This document shows, piece after piece, positions 1 to 8,248 of a DNA stretch of 64,000 bases. Source of the stretch: Microbacterium arborescens (GTDB lineage: Bacteria; Actinomycetota; Actinomycetes; Actinomycetales; Microbacteriaceae). The notes under the pieces are model-generated. The model was not told the origin of the DNA. It worked only from the letters and a program-made list of their open reading frames with translations, and made no database searches. Within the stretch, counting starts at the first letter, position 1; each line of letters opens with the position of its first letter. The stretch lies in contig QNUV01000099.1 of the NCBI GenBank assembly GCA_003339645.1, positions 558,001 through 622,000 on the forward strand. The letters run 5' to 3'. The translations under genes and the position numbers were made by a program.

Positions 1-1
1 C

Positions 2-799
2 CTCGCCGGGTGCTCGTCCTCGCCCGCGCCCGCCGCCTCGGGCGACGCCGCGTCCGGCCCCGCCGCCGAGGACTACGTCACCCCGGGCAAGCTCACCTTC
101 GCCACGGGCGAGACGGCCTACGAGCCCTACTTCGTCGACGACGACCCCGAGTCGGGCGAGGGCTTCGAGGCCGCCGTCGCCTACGCCGTCGCCGACAAGC
201 TCGGGTTCGCCCCGGAGGACGTCGTGTGGGTGAGGACGAGCTTCGAGGCTGCGATCGCGCCGGGTCCGAAGAGCTTCGACATCAACGTCCAGCAGTACAC
301 GATCACCGACGAGCGCAAGCAGGGCGTCGACTTCTCCTCGCCCTACTACTCCGCGAGCCAGTCGATCGTCGCGATCTCCGGTGGCGCGGCCGACGGCGTC
401 TCCGACATCGCGGGCCTGACCGACCTGACGATCGGCGCGATGGCCAACTCGACGAGCGCGCAGACCCTCGCAGAGGTCGCGCCCGACGCCGAGGCCCGCC
501 TCTACAACTCGAACGAGGATGCCGTCGCCGCGCTGGGCGCGGGACAGATCGACGCGATCGTGCTCGACACCCCCACCGCCTACCTCGCGGTCAACTTCTA
601 CATCGAGAACTCGTTCTTCGTCGGCGAGCTGCCGAAGGCCGGGATCGAGGACGAGTGGGGTCTGCTGCTCGCGAAGGACTCCCCGCTCACCCCGGCCGTG
701 ACGGCCGCCGTCGACGAACTGCGCGAGGACGGGACGCTCGCCGAGCTCGAGCAGACGTGGCTGTCGGGGCTCACGGAGGGCGTGACGCTCCTCCAGTGA
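2..799 (+). CDS. Amino acid ABC transporter substrate-binding lipoprotein (5' end missing)
   Basis: Extracytoplasmic solute receptor of a polar amino acid importer. The gene begins before the window: the first visible codons read L-A-G-C followed by Ser-rich sequence, a lipobox whose Cys is lipidated after signal peptide cleavage, so only the signal peptide start is missing. The mature part follows the family 3 binding-protein pattern (TPGKLTFATGE, then YEPYFVDD, then DINVQQYTITDERKQGVDFS, then a second lobe with IGAMANSTSAQ). It ends at TGA 797-799, 20 bases before the permease gene. The SBP-permease-ATPase order on one strand supports the call. The ligand is a polar amino acid by family; which one cannot be read from the sequence. 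Confidence 0.92.
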   Translation, partial: LAGCSSSPAPAASGDAASGPAAEDYVTPGKLTFATGETAYEPYFVDDDPESGEGFEAAVAYAVADKLGFAPEDVVWVRTSFEAAIAPGPKSFDINVQQYTITDERKQGVDFSSPYYSASQSIVAISGGAADGVSDIAGLTDLTIGAMANSTSAQTLAEVAPDAEARLYNSNEDAVAALGAGQIDAIVLDTPTAYLAVNFYIENSFFVGELPKAGIEDEWGLLLAKDSPLTPAVTAAVDELREDGTLAELEQTWLSGLTEGVTLLQ

Positions 800-807
800 G
801 GGCGCGC

Positions 808-813
808 TAGCGT
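808..813 (+). promoter_or_regulatory. -10 box TAGCGT before the permease gene
   Basis: TAGCGT matches the actinobacterial -10 pattern TANNNT and ends six bases before the GTG at 820. Transcription would then begin at or next to the start codon (a leaderless mRNA). No Shine-Dalgarno lies before this GTG, which supports that reading. It would give the permease and ATPase their own promoter inside the operon. Confidence 0.5.
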
Positions 814-819
814 CTATCC

Positions 820-1665
820 GTGACCACCTCCGTCCCGAGCGCGCTCGAACTCGAGCGCCGAGCGTATCGGCGCGGCCGCGAGCGCCGGTCGGTGCTGATC
901 GCCGTCGCTTCGACACTGGCCTTCGCCGCCGTCGTCTGGGTGACCGTGATCAACACGGAGGGCTGGGCGACCGTCCAGCGGAGCTTCTTCGATCCCGCCG
1001 TCGCGCTCCAGGCGCTCCCCGAGGTGTGGCAGGGCTTCCTCGTCAATCTGCAGGTGCTCGCGATCTCGGTCTTCACGGTCGCCGCCGTAGCGCTGGTCCT
1101 GGCGCTGCTGCGCACCCTGCGCGGACCGGTGTTCTTCCCGCTCCGCCTCATCGCTGCGGCCTACACCGACCTCTTCCGCGGCCTGCCCTTCGTCATCGTG
1201 CTGTATCTGATCGGATTCGGGCTGCCGACCATCCTGAACACCCGCATCGACCCGGTGCTTCTGGGAGTCCTCGCCATCACCCTGACCTACTCCGCCTATG
1301 TCGCGGAGGTCGTGCGGGCCGGCATCGAGTCGGTGCATCCGTCGCAGCGTCTCGCCGCCCGCGCGCTCGGACTCAGCTATCCGCAGACCCTCGTGCGGGT
1401 CGTGCTGCCGCAGGCGCTGCGCAAGATGACGCCGCCGCTGATGAACGACTTCATCTCGATGCAGAAGGATGTCGGGCTGATCTCGATCCTCGCGGCGTTC
1501 GACGCGATCGCCGAGGCCCGGGGCGTGGTCGCGACGACCTACAACTTCACCCCCTACGTCGTGGCGGGCGTGCTGTTCGTGCTGCTCGCGATCCCGACGA
1601 TCCGGCTGACGGACTGGTACACCGCGAGGCTCCGCCGCCGCGAGCAGACGGGATCGATCCTGTGA
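820..1665 (+). CDS. Amino acid ABC transporter permease (HisM/GlnP type)
   Basis: Inner-membrane channel subunit of the importer, 281 residues from a GTG start. A basic N-terminal tail is followed by a first membrane helix (about residues 24-45) and the usual polar amino acid permease core with RGLPFVIVLYLIGFG and the EAA-type loop (ARALGLSYPQTLVRVVLPQALR, split here as AARALGLSYPQT then LVRVVLPQALR) that docks onto the ATPase. At least four more hydrophobic helices follow. Its TGA stop overlaps the GTG of the ATPase gene by four bases (GTGA), so the two are translationally coupled. One permease gene implies a homodimer, unless a partner lies elsewhere. Confidence 0.93.
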   Translation: MTTSVPSALELERRAYRRGRERRSVLIAVASTLAFAAVVWVTVINTEGWATVQRSFFDPAVALQALPEVWQGFLVNLQVLAISVFTVAAVALVLALLRTLRGPVFFPLRLIAAAYTDLFRGLPFVIVLYLIGFGLPTILNTRIDPVLLGVLAITLTYSAYVAEVVRAGIESVHPSQRLAARALGLSYPQTLVRVVLPQALRKMTPPLMNDFISMQKDVGLISILAAFDAIAEARGVVATTYNFTPYVVAGVLFVLLAIPTIRLTDWYTARLRRREQTGSIL

Positions 1666-2441
1666 CGCAGAACGGATCCGGCACCGCGCCCGACACCGAG
1701 ACCGGCAGTGTCACCGACGTGCTGCACGCCAGCGGCATCCGCAAGTCGTTCGGCGACCGAGAGGTGCTGCGCGGCGTCGACGTGTCGCTCGCCCGGAACG
1801 AGGTCGTCGCCCTCATCGGTGCGAGCGGCTCGGGCAAGTCGACGCTGCTGCGATGCCTCGGCCTGCTCGAGCCGATCGACGACGGGCAGATCCTGCTCGC
1901 CGGTGAGGACATCTCCGACCCCCGGGTCGACGCGAACGCGGTGCGCGCGCGGCTGGGCGCGGTGTTCCAGAGCTACAACCTCTTCCCCCATCTGTCGGTG
2001 CTCGACAACGTGACGCTCGCCTCGCGCGTCGTGCACCGCGTGCCGCGGCGCGAGGCCGAGGCGCGTGCGCGTGAGCTGCTCGCGCGAATCGGGCTGGCCG
2101 ACAAGGCCGGTGAGCACCCCGACCGGCTCTCGGGCGGACAGCAGCAGCGGGCGGCGATCATCCGTGCGATCGCGACGGATCCCGAGGTGCTGCTGCTCGA
2201 CGAGATCACCTCGGCGCTCGACCCCGAGCTCGTCGGTGAGGTGCTCGAGCTCGTCCGCGACCTCGCGTTGGCGGGCTCGACGATCCTCATGGCGACGCAC
2301 GAGATGGCGTTCGCGCGGGATGTCGCCGACCGGGTCGTCTTCCTCGATCAGGGAGTCATCGTCGAGGAGGGCGCACCGTCGGAGGTGTTCGGCGCTCCTC
2401 GCGAGCCCCGCACCCGGGCTTTCCTGTCCCGCTTCCTCTGA
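1662..2441 (+). CDS. Amino acid ABC transporter ATP-binding protein
   Basis: ATPase subunit (259 residues) powering uptake. It shows Walker A GASGSGKST, Q-loop VFQSYNLFPH, signature LSGGQQQR, Walker B VLLLDEITSALD and the switch His in ATHEM. The frame stays open far upstream, but the permease needs that DNA. The GTG at 1662, overlapping the permease stop, fits the family length (about 250 residues), so I place the start there. It is the last gene of the operon, and a palindromic element follows before the convergent folD. The GlnQ/HisP class is clear; substrate specificity is not. Confidence 0.94.
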   Translation: MTQNGSGTAPDTETGSVTDVLHASGIRKSFGDREVLRGVDVSLARNEVVALIGASGSGKSTLLRCLGLLEPIDDGQILLAGEDISDPRVDANAVRARLGAVFQSYNLFPHLSVLDNVTLASRVVHRVPRREAEARARELLARIGLADKAGEHPDRLSGGQQQRAAIIRAIATDPEVLLLDEITSALDPELVGEVLELVRDLALAGSTILMATHEMAFARDVADRVVFLDQGVIVEEGAPSEVFGAPREPRTRAFLSRFL

Positions 2442-2445
2442 GCCC

Positions 2446-2511
2446 CCGTCGACTCGCCAGAGAACGCGGATCCGGATGCACCGGCATCCGCAGTCCTTGG
2501 CGAGTCGACGG
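2446..2511. repeat. Palindromic intergenic element, family 2, copy A
   Basis: Perfect 14-bp inverted arms, CCGTCGACTCGCCA (2446-2459) and its complement (2498-2511), enclose a smaller hairpin CGGATGC-ACCG-GCATCCG. It sits between the convergent ATPase and folD genes and could act as a bidirectional terminator. The same arms and the following AGAAYGCGGAT sequence recur at 28546-28617, so it is a dispersed element rather than a one-off hairpin. Confidence 0.8.
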
Positions 2512-2524
2512 CGGAAGAGCAGGC

Positions 2525-3406
2525 TCAGGCGGTCGCGCGCTCGGCGGCCTCGACGACGTTGGTCATCAGCAGGGCGACGGTCATCGGGCCGACGCCGCCC
2601 GGGTTGGGCGAGAGGAAGCCGGCGACCTCGGCGACATCCGGTGCGATGTCTCCGTAGACCTTCGACTTACCGGTCTCGGGGTCGTTCTCGCGGGTGACCC
2701 CCACGTCGAGGACGGCGGCGCCGGGCTTGACGTCGGCGGCGGTGACGAGGTGCTTCACACCCGCGGCGCCCACGATCACGTCGGCCTCGCGCAGGTGCGC
2801 GCCCAGGTCGGCGGTTCCGGTGTGGGTCAGGGTCACCGTCGCGTTGATCTCGCGGCGGGTCAGCAGCAGGCCGATGGACCGGCCGATCGTCACGCCGCGC
2901 CCGACGACGACGACGTTCTTGCCGGCGAGGTCGTAGCCGTTGCGCTGCAGCAGCTCGATGACGGCGCGCGGTGTGCATGGCAGCGGGGTCGTGATGGGGT
3001 CGTTGACGTTCAGCACGAGACGGCCGAGGTTGACGGGGTGCAGGCCGTCGGCATCCTTCGCGGGATCGATGCGCTCGAGGATGCGGTCGGTGTCGAGGTG
3101 CTTCGGCAGCGGCAGCTGCACGATGTACCCGTGGCACGTCGGGTCGGCGTTGAGGCGGTCGATGACCTCTTCGACCTCGGCCTGCGTCGACTCGGCGGGA
3201 AGCTCGATCTGGATCGAGTTCATGCCGATCGCCTCGGACTCGCGGTGCTTCATCCCGACGTACAGCTGGGATGCCGGGTCGGCCCCGACCAGCACCGTCG
3301 CGATGCCCGGGGTGATCCCACGGGCCTTCAGCGCGGCGACGCGATCGGCCAATTCGGCCTTGATGGCAGCGGCGGTGGCCCGCCCGTCGAGCTTCTGCGC
3401 GGTCAT
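2525..3406 (-). CDS. folD: Bifunctional methylene-THF dehydrogenase / methenyl-THF cyclohydrolase
   Basis: FolD interconverts 5,10-methylene-THF and 10-formyl-THF (NADP-dependent dehydrogenase plus cyclohydrolase) in the cytosol. The 293-residue protein has the family signatures: substrate-site [15 protein letters not shown] with the catalytic-type Lys, the segment [13 protein letters not shown], the [10 protein letters not shown] loop, the Rossmann stretch [17 protein letters not shown], and the C-terminal [15 protein letters not shown]. The ATG at 3406 was chosen over an upstream in-frame start because a GGAGAA ribosome site precedes it and MTAQKLDG is the normal N-terminus. It lies downstream of glyA on the same strand, as expected for the serine/one-carbon pathway. 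Confidence 0.97.
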   Translation of the reverse strand: MTAQKLDGRATAAAIKAELADRVAALKARGITPGIATVLVGADPASQLYVGMKHRESEAIGMNSIQIELPAESTQAEVEEVIDRLNADPTCHGYIVQLPLPKHLDTDRILERIDPAKDADGLHPVNLGRLVLNVNDPITTPLPCTPRAVIELLQRNGYDLAGKNVVVVGRGVTIGRSIGLLLTRREINATVTLTHTGTADLGAHLREADVIVGAAGVKHLVTAADVKPGAAVLDVGVTRENDPETGKSKVYGDIAPDVAEVAGFLSPNPGGVGPMTVALLMTNVVEAAERATA

Positions 3407-3458
3407 GTCGTTCTCCGTTCGAGGGGTCGCGGTCGCCCGGTCCCGGTCGCCGGTCCCG

Positions 3459-3536
3459 GTCGCCGAGAACATACCGTCCGGGCGAGAACGCACCGTTCGA
3501 GGTGCGTTCTCGGGGGGAGGGTGCGTTCTCGGCGAC
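3459..3536. repeat. Nested palindromic element, family 1, copy A
   Basis: Four copies of a unit close to GAGAACGCACC are arranged forward-forward-reverse-reverse. The outer arms GTCGCCGAGAAC and GTTCTCGGCGAC enclose an inner hairpin CGAGAACGCACC-GTTCGA-GGTGCGTTCTCG. It lies between glyA and folD, so it sits in the operon leader of folD. A second copy with the same architecture is at 22361-22440. Confidence 0.8.
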
Positions 3537-3574
3537 CGACCGACGACCGACTGACCGACGACCGACCGGCCGGG

Positions 3575-4849
3575 TTACTGCTGCAGCGAGGGGTAGAGGG
3601 GGAAGGCGTCGGCGAGGGTCGCGACACGGGCGCGCAGGGCCTCGAGGTCGGCTCCGGGCTGCAGCGCGAGCGCGATGATGTCGGCGACCTCGGTGAACTC
3701 GGCGTCGCCGAAGCCGCGCGTCGCGAGGGCGGGCGTGCCGATGCGCAGGCCCGAGGTCACCATCGGCGGGCGCGGGTCGTTGGGCACCGCGTTGCGGTTC
3801 ACGGTGATGTGGATCTCGTGCAGCAGGTCTTCGGCCTGCTTGCCGTCGATCGCGGCGTCGCGCAGGTCGACGAGCACGAGGTGCACGTCGGTGCCGCCCG
3901 ACCGCACGGCGATGCCCGCGTCGGCGACATCCTGCTGCGTCAGGCGCTCGGCGATGATCGCGGCGCCGCGCACGGTGCGCTCCTGGCGCTCCTTGAACTC
4001 GGGCGTCGCGGCGAGCTTGAAGGCCGTCGCCTTCGCCGCGATGACGTGCATGAGCGGACCGCCCTGCTGCCCGGGGAAGACGGCGGTGTTGATCTTCTTC
4101 GCCAGGTCGGCGTCGTTGGTGAGGATGATGCCCGAGCGCGGGCCGCCGATGGTCTTGTGCACCGTCGACGAGACGACGTGGGCGTGCGGCACCGGCGAGG
4201 GGTGCACGCCGGCGGCCACGAGACCGGCGAAGTGCGCCATGTCGACCCAGAGGTACGCGCCGACCTCGTCGGCGATCGCGCGGAACGCGGCGAAGTCGAG
4301 CTGACGGGGGTAGGCCGACCAGCCGGCGATGATGACCTTCGGCTTGTGCTCCAGGGCGAGGCGACGGACCTCGTCCATGTCGATCAGCGAGGTCTCGGGG
4401 TTCACGCCGTAGGCGACGATGTCGTACAGCCGACCCGAGAAGTTGATCTTCATGCCGTGCGTGAGGTGGCCGCCGTGGTCGAGCGAGAGGCCGAGGAGCG
4501 TGTCGCCGGGGCGGGCGATCGCGTGCAGGACGGCGGCGTTCGCCGTCGCGCCCGAGTGCGGCTGGACGTTGGCGAACTCGGCACCGAAGAGCGACTTGGC
4601 CCGCTCGATCGCGAGCTCCTCGGCGACGTCGACCTCTTCGCAGCCGCCGTAGTAGCGGCGACCCGGGTAGCCCTCGGCGTACTTGTTGGTGAGCACCGAC
4701 CCCTGCGACTGCAGCACCGAGACGGGCACGAAGTTCTCGGACGCGATCATCTCGAGGTAGCCGCGCTGGCGGTCGAGCTCACGCTCGAGGACCTGCGCGA
4801 TCTCGGGGTCGACCTCGGCGAGCGGGGCGTTGAAGTACGAATCGGTCAT
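3575..4849 (-). CDS. glyA: Serine hydroxymethyltransferase
   Basis: PLP enzyme converting serine and THF to glycine and 5,10-methylene-THF, the substrate of the adjacent FolD. 424 residues, normal for the family. Visible signatures include [32 protein letters not shown], the THF/PLP region [24 protein letters not shown], and the lysine-bearing [13 protein letters not shown] that forms the internal aldimine. The start at 4849 has GGAG seven bases upstream and gives the usual [10 protein letters not shown]-type N-terminus; a longer in-frame extension is not supported. The 168-base gap before folD holds the nested palindrome. Confidence 0.98.
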   Translation of the reverse strand: MTDSYFNAPLAEVDPEIAQVLERELDRQRGYLEMIASENFVPVSVLQSQGSVLTNKYAEGYPGRRYYGGCEEVDVAEELAIERAKSLFGAEFANVQPHSGATANAAVLHAIARPGDTLLGLSLDHGGHLTHGMKINFSGRLYDIVAYGVNPETSLIDMDEVRRLALEHKPKVIIAGWSAYPRQLDFAAFRAIADEVGAYLWVDMAHFAGLVAAGVHPSPVPHAHVVSSTVHKTIGGPRSGIILTNDADLAKKINTAVFPGQQGGPLMHVIAAKATAFKLAATPEFKERQERTVRGAAIIAERLTQQDVADAGIAVRSGGTDVHLVLVDLRDAAIDGKQAEDLLHEIHITVNRNAVPNDPRPPMVTSGLRIGTPALATRGFGDAEFTEVADIIALALQPGADLEALRARVATLADAFPLYPSLQQ

Positions 4850-5022
4850 GACGATCTCCAGACGACGGCTTTCGGGACGGATTTCACGAGCAGAGAAGTT
4901 CCGCATCGGCCCAGGCGTGCGGTCGAATGCCGTGTCGGTCGCTCCCCGGTGGTGGCCCACCTCAACGCCAGTCGCGACGCGTCGAGCATAACGGATGCCG
5001 CGCTGGTACGCTGGCTCGAAAG

Positions 5023-5043
5023 TTTGTTAGGCACCCTTACAGA
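5023..5043. promoter_or_regulatory. Putative ROK-repressor operator before the hexosaminidase gene
   Basis: Imperfect 21-bp palindrome TTTGTTAGG-CAC-CCTTACAGA ending ten bases before the ATG of the GH20 gene. Two sites of the same length and layout lie before the ROK regulator gene (15361-15381 and 15410-15430). The six half-sites agree with TTTGTWAGG. The position over the start-proximal promoter suits repression. The binding protein is inferred. Confidence 0.65.
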
Positions 5044-5053
5044 TAGGGGCGCG

Positions 5054-6640
5054 ATGACGTCGCTGCCGCTGGTCCCGTTGCCCTCCTCGGTCACGCCCGC
5101 GAAGGGGGTGACGTTCGCCCTGACTCATACCGTTTCCGTGACGGGAGACCCGGATGCCGCGGGGGTCCTGCACCGGCTCATCCTGACCCGGACCGGCCTC
5201 CACCTCACCGCATCCCCCGGTTCCGCGGAGCCCGGCATCGCAGAGCCCGGCATCGCAGAGCCCGGCACCGCGGAGCCCGGCACCGCAGAGCACGGCACCG
5301 CAGAGCACGGCCGCGCCGTCATCGACGTCACCGTCGACGGCGACGGCCCGCCCGAGTCGTACCGGCTGACCGTCGCGGACAACCGCGTCACCGTCCGCGG
5401 TGCCGACGCGGCCGGACTGTTCTACGGCGTGCAGACCCTGAGCCAGCTCATCACCGGCTCGCCCGAGGGTTGGGTGATCCCGGGCGTCGACATCGACGAC
5501 GCCCCCCGCTTCGCGTACCGCGGCGTCATGCTCGATGTCGCGCGCCACTTCCACGACGTCGCGACCGTCACCGCCTACCTCGAGCGGGCGGCGAGCCTGA
5601 AGTTCAACGTCCTGCACCTGCACCTCAGCGATGACCAGGGATGGCGGCTCGCGCTGACCCGCCGGCCGGAGCTCACCGCCCGTGCGGCGGCGAGCGCGGT
5701 GGGCGGCGGGGCCGGCGGCTTCTTCACGTCCGACGACTACCGCGCGATCATCGCTCACGCCGCGGCGAACCACATGACCGTCGTGCCCGAGTTCGACATG
5801 CCCGGCCACACCCACGCCGTCGGCCTGGCCTACCCCGAGGTCGCCGCACTACCGGCGCTGGACGGGTGGGACGCCGCGGGCGGCCCTACTCCCGTCGCCG
5901 GCGAGACGTACACGGGAATGGGCGTCGGCTTCTCGTCGCTGCGCATCGGCGCCCCGGAGACCGATGCCTTCGTCGACGACATCCTGACGGAGCTGGCGGA
6001 GCTGACCCCCGGCCCCTACCTCCACTTCGGAGGTGACGAGGCGCACGGCACCCCCGCGGCAGACTTCGCGGCCTTCGTCGCCCGCACCTCGCGAGTCATC
6101 GCCGACCTCGGCAAGACGCCGATCGCCTGGCACGAGGCCGGCGTCGCCGCGGATCTCGCGCCCGGAACGATCGGCCAGTACTGGGGCCTCGTCTCGCCGA
6201 CCGACGGCGCGGACGAACGTGCGCGGGCCTTCGTCGCGGGCGGCGGCCGCGTCATCCTCTCCCCCGCCGACGCCGTGTACCTCGACATGAAGCCGGCTGC
6301 CGATTCTCCTCTCGGGCTGACCTGGGCGAACGGTCCGACCAGCCTCGAACGCGCCTACTCCTGGGAGCCGTGCGAGATCGTTCCCGGCATCTCGGAGGAC
6401 GACATCCTCGGCGTCGAGGCGCCGCTGTGGACCGAGACCGTCCGCGACCTCGACGACATCGATGCGCTCGCCTTCCCCCGCGTCGCGGCGGCCGCCGAAG
6501 CCGCCTGGTCGGTTCCGGCGGGCACCGCGGCCGGCCGCACCTGGGAGTCCTTCCGCAAGCGGGTCGGCGGACTCGGACCACTGTGGACGACGCTCGGCAT
6601 CCGCTTCCCCGCGTCGCCGGAGGTGTCATGGACGCTCTGA
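5054..6640 (+). CDS. Beta-N-acetylhexosaminidase (GH20)
   Basis: Predicted to release terminal GlcNAc/GalNAc from chitooligosaccharides or glycoconjugates by substrate-assisted catalysis. 528 residues: an N-terminal GH20b-like domain ending near the segment AGLFYGVQTLSQL, then the catalytic barrel with RGVMLDVARHF, LHLHLSDDQGWR, PEFDMPGHTHA and the catalytic Asp-Glu pair in HFGGDEA. No signal peptide is visible, so it is probably cytoplasmic and acts on imported oligosaccharides. The ATG at 5054 is used because the longer upstream frame only shadows folD/glyA. Residues about 58-87 are an AEPG(I/T) repeat. The last 13 bases overlap nagA, so the pair forms an operon. Confidence 0.93.
   Translation: MTSLPLVPLPSSVTPAKGVTFALTHTVSVTGDPDAAGVLHRLILTRTGLHLTASPGSAEPGIAEPGIAEPGTAEPGTAEHGTAEHGRAVIDVTVDGDGPPESYRLTVADNRVTVRGADAAGLFYGVQTLSQLITGSPEGWVIPGVDIDDAPRFAYRGVMLDVARHFHDVATVTAYLERAASLKFNVLHLHLSDDQGWRLALTRRPELTARAAASAVGGGAGGFFTSDDYRAIIAHAAANHMTVVPEFDMPGHTHAVGLAYPEVAALPALDGWDAAGGPTPVAGETYTGMGVGFSSLRIGAPETDAFVDDILTELAELTPGPYLHFGGDEAHGTPAADFAAFVARTSRVIADLGKTPIAWHEAGVAADLAPGTIGQYWGLVSPTDGADERARAFVAGGGRVILSPADAVYLDMKPAADSPLGLTWANGPTSLERAYSWEPCEIVPGISEDDILGVEAPLWTETVRDLDDIDALAFPRVAAAAEAAWSVPAGTAAGRTWESFRKRVGGLGPLWTTLGIRFPASPEVSWTL
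5224..5313 (+). repeat. 15-bp tandem repeat inside the GH20 gene
   Basis: Six adjacent 15-base units of the form CGCRGAGCMCGGCAY, each encoding A-E-P/H-G-I/T in frame. The number of units could vary without breaking the reading frame. It lies in the N-terminal domain, upstream of the catalytic barrel. Confidence 0.9.
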
Positions 6641-7788
6641 ACCGCGTCATCCATTCGGTCCGGCTCGTCGACGACGGTCGCGAGATCGCCGATTCCTGGC
6701 TCGTCGTGCGGGACGGCCGGGTCGCCACGCGCGGCACCGGGCCAACGTGGCGGGATGCCGTAGCCGAGGAACCGGTCGACGAGGTTTTCGACGGCGCCGA
6801 CGTCGCCGGCCCCGGCGCCACGCTCACCCCCGGCTTCATCGACATCCACGGCCACGGTGGCGGGGGCGCGGCGTACGACGACGGTGCCGAGGCGATCCGC
6901 GTGGCCCGAGAGCTGCATCGCGCGCACGGCACGACGCGGGCGGTCATCTCGCTCGTCACGGCATCCGTCGACGACCTCGCCCGCCGGGTCGCCGCCGTCG
7001 CCGATCTGGCGGAGACGGATGCCGCGGTGCTGGGCTCGCATCTCGAGGGGCCGTTCCTCGATCCCGGGCACCACGGCGCACACGACCCCGAGCTGCTCGT
7101 CCGCCCCGCCGCCGACGCCGTGGCCCGGCTGCTCGAGGCCGGTCGCGGCACCGTCCGACAGGTCACGCTCGCCCCCGAGCTGCCGGGCGCTCTCACCGCG
7201 ATCGAGCGCATCGTCGCGGCGGGTGCGGCCGCCGCCGTCGGGCACACCGACGCCGATGCCGAGACCGCGCGGCGGGCCTTCGACGCCGGCGCGACGATCC
7301 TCACGCACGCCTTCAACGCCATGCCGGCCCTGCACCACCGCGAGCCCGGTCCGATCGGCGCGGCCACCGCCGACCCTCGGGTGACGCTGGAAGTCATCGC
7401 CGACGGCGTGCACCTGGCCCCCGAAGTGGTGCGGATCGCCTTCGCCGCAGCCCCCGGGCGAATCGCGCTCGTGACCGACGCGATGGCGGCCGCCGGATCG
7501 GCCGACGGAGACTACGTGCTCGGGGCGCTCGCGGTGCGCGTCGAGCACACCGTGGCGCGGCTCGCCGACGGCACGATCGCCGGCTCCACCCTGACCCAGG
7601 ATGCCGCGCTGCGGACGGCCGTCGCCGCGGGCGTGGCGCTCCCGGTGGCCGTGACGGCGCTGACGTCCACGCCGGCTCGCGCGATCGGACGCCCCGACCT
7701 CGGCACGCTCGAGATCGGCAGCCCAGCCGATGCGGTCCTCCTCGATGCCGACCTGCGCGTCCGTCGCGTCTGGACCGGTCGCGCGTGA
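6628..7788 (+). CDS. nagA: N-acetylglucosamine-6-phosphate deacetylase
   Basis: Amidohydrolase converting GlcNAc-6-P to glucosamine-6-P and acetate. 386 residues. The metal and substrate motifs are present: TPGFIDIHGHGG (metal His pair), LGSHLEGPFLDPGHHGAH, VGHTDADAE, THAFNAMPALHHREPG, VIADGVHLAP and the catalytic Asp in ALVTDAMAAAG. The ATG at 6628 overlaps the end of the hexosaminidase gene by 13 bases, indicating cotranscription and a shared pathway. NagB (deaminase) is not in this window. The operator at 5023-5043 should control this gene too. Confidence 0.95.
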   Translation: MDALNRVIHSVRLVDDGREIADSWLVVRDGRVATRGTGPTWRDAVAEEPVDEVFDGADVAGPGATLTPGFIDIHGHGGGGAAYDDGAEAIRVARELHRAHGTTRAVISLVTASVDDLARRVAAVADLAETDAAVLGSHLEGPFLDPGHHGAHDPELLVRPAADAVARLLEAGRGTVRQVTLAPELPGALTAIERIVAAGAAAAVGHTDADAETARRAFDAGATILTHAFNAMPALHHREPGPIGAATADPRVTLEVIADGVHLAPEVVRIAFAAAPGRIALVTDAMAAAGSADGDYVLGALAVRVEHTVARLADGTIAGSTLTQDAALRTAVAAGVALPVAVTALTSTPARAIGRPDLGTLEIGSPADAVLLDADLRVRRVWTGRA

Positions 7789-7836
7789 CCCGTTCGCCCG
7801 AGGTCGCTCCCGGGTCGGCGACGTGAGGCCGGCGCC

Positions 7837-7842
7837 TAGAAT
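7837..7842 (+). promoter_or_regulatory. -10 box TAGAAT before the DUF2568 gene
   Basis: TAGAAT fits TANNNT and ends seven bases before the ATG at 7850. This is the spacing of a leaderless transcript, although a GGAGG also sits just before the ATG. No convincing -35 element is seen. Confidence 0.45.
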
Positions 7843-7849
7843 CGGAGGC

Positions 7850-8248
7850 ATGTCCGAACTGCCGAACGTCCGTCCCGCCACCCCCGAGGCGCCGCAGCAG
7901 GCGGCCGGCACGCGACGCGCTCTCTCGGCGATCGAGCTCCTCGCCTTCGCCTGCCAGCTCTTCGCCTTCGCGACCTTCGCGATCTGGGGCTTCGCGGCAT
8001 GGGACTTCCCCCTCAACCTGGTCTTCGGCATCGGCGCTCCCGTCGTCGCGATCCTCCTGTGGGCTCTGTTCGTCTCGCCCCGCGCCGTGCTCATGGTGCA
8101 CCCGTTCGTGCGCGCTCTCGTCGAGCTGTTCGTCTACGCCTCGGCGACCATCGCGTGGTGGAGCATGGACCAGGCCTGGATCGGCCTGGTGTTCGGAGTC
8201 ATCGCGGTGACCTGCGGCGTGATCGCCGGGCGCCGGCGCCTGTCATGA
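7850..8248 (+). CDS. DUF2568 (YrdB-like) small membrane protein
   Basis: 132-residue integral membrane protein of unknown function. After a soluble N-terminal tail of about 25 residues it has four hydrophobic helices (approximately 26-47, 52-70, 82-100 and 107-125), the DUF2568/YrdB layout. No catalytic motif is visible. The ATG at 7850 follows GGAGG and a -10 box. Its TGA overlaps the ATG of the FAD-linked oxidase gene (ATGA), so it is the first gene of a three-gene operon with that oxidase and a Nudix hydrolase. Nothing in the sequence says how the three work together. Confidence 0.8.
   Translation: MSELPNVRPATPEAPQQAAGTRRALSAIELLAFACQLFAFATFAIWGFAAWDFPLNLVFGIGAPVVAILLWALFVSPRAVLMVHPFVRALVELFVYASATIAWWSMDQAWIGLVFGVIAVTCGVIAGRRRLS

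Noticed and set aside
2446-2511. Reading the GTCGACTCGCCA element as a plain transcription terminator
   Set aside because: A terminator role is possible, but the near-identical copy at 28546 in a different context shows it is a dispersed element.
4850-5022. Possible riboswitch upstream of glyA
   Set aside because: The leader is short and shows no conserved glycine- or THF-type riboswitch core or clear expression platform.
5224-5313. Short tandem repeats considered as a CRISPR-like array
   Set aside because: Units are contiguous 15-mers without spacers and encode part of a protein.
2750-6640. 1296-codon open frame reaching from folD/glyA into the hexosaminidase gene
   Set aside because: Its first two-thirds is antisense to folD and glyA and is Arg/Val/Asp-rich without any domain; only the part from 5054 is a real gene.
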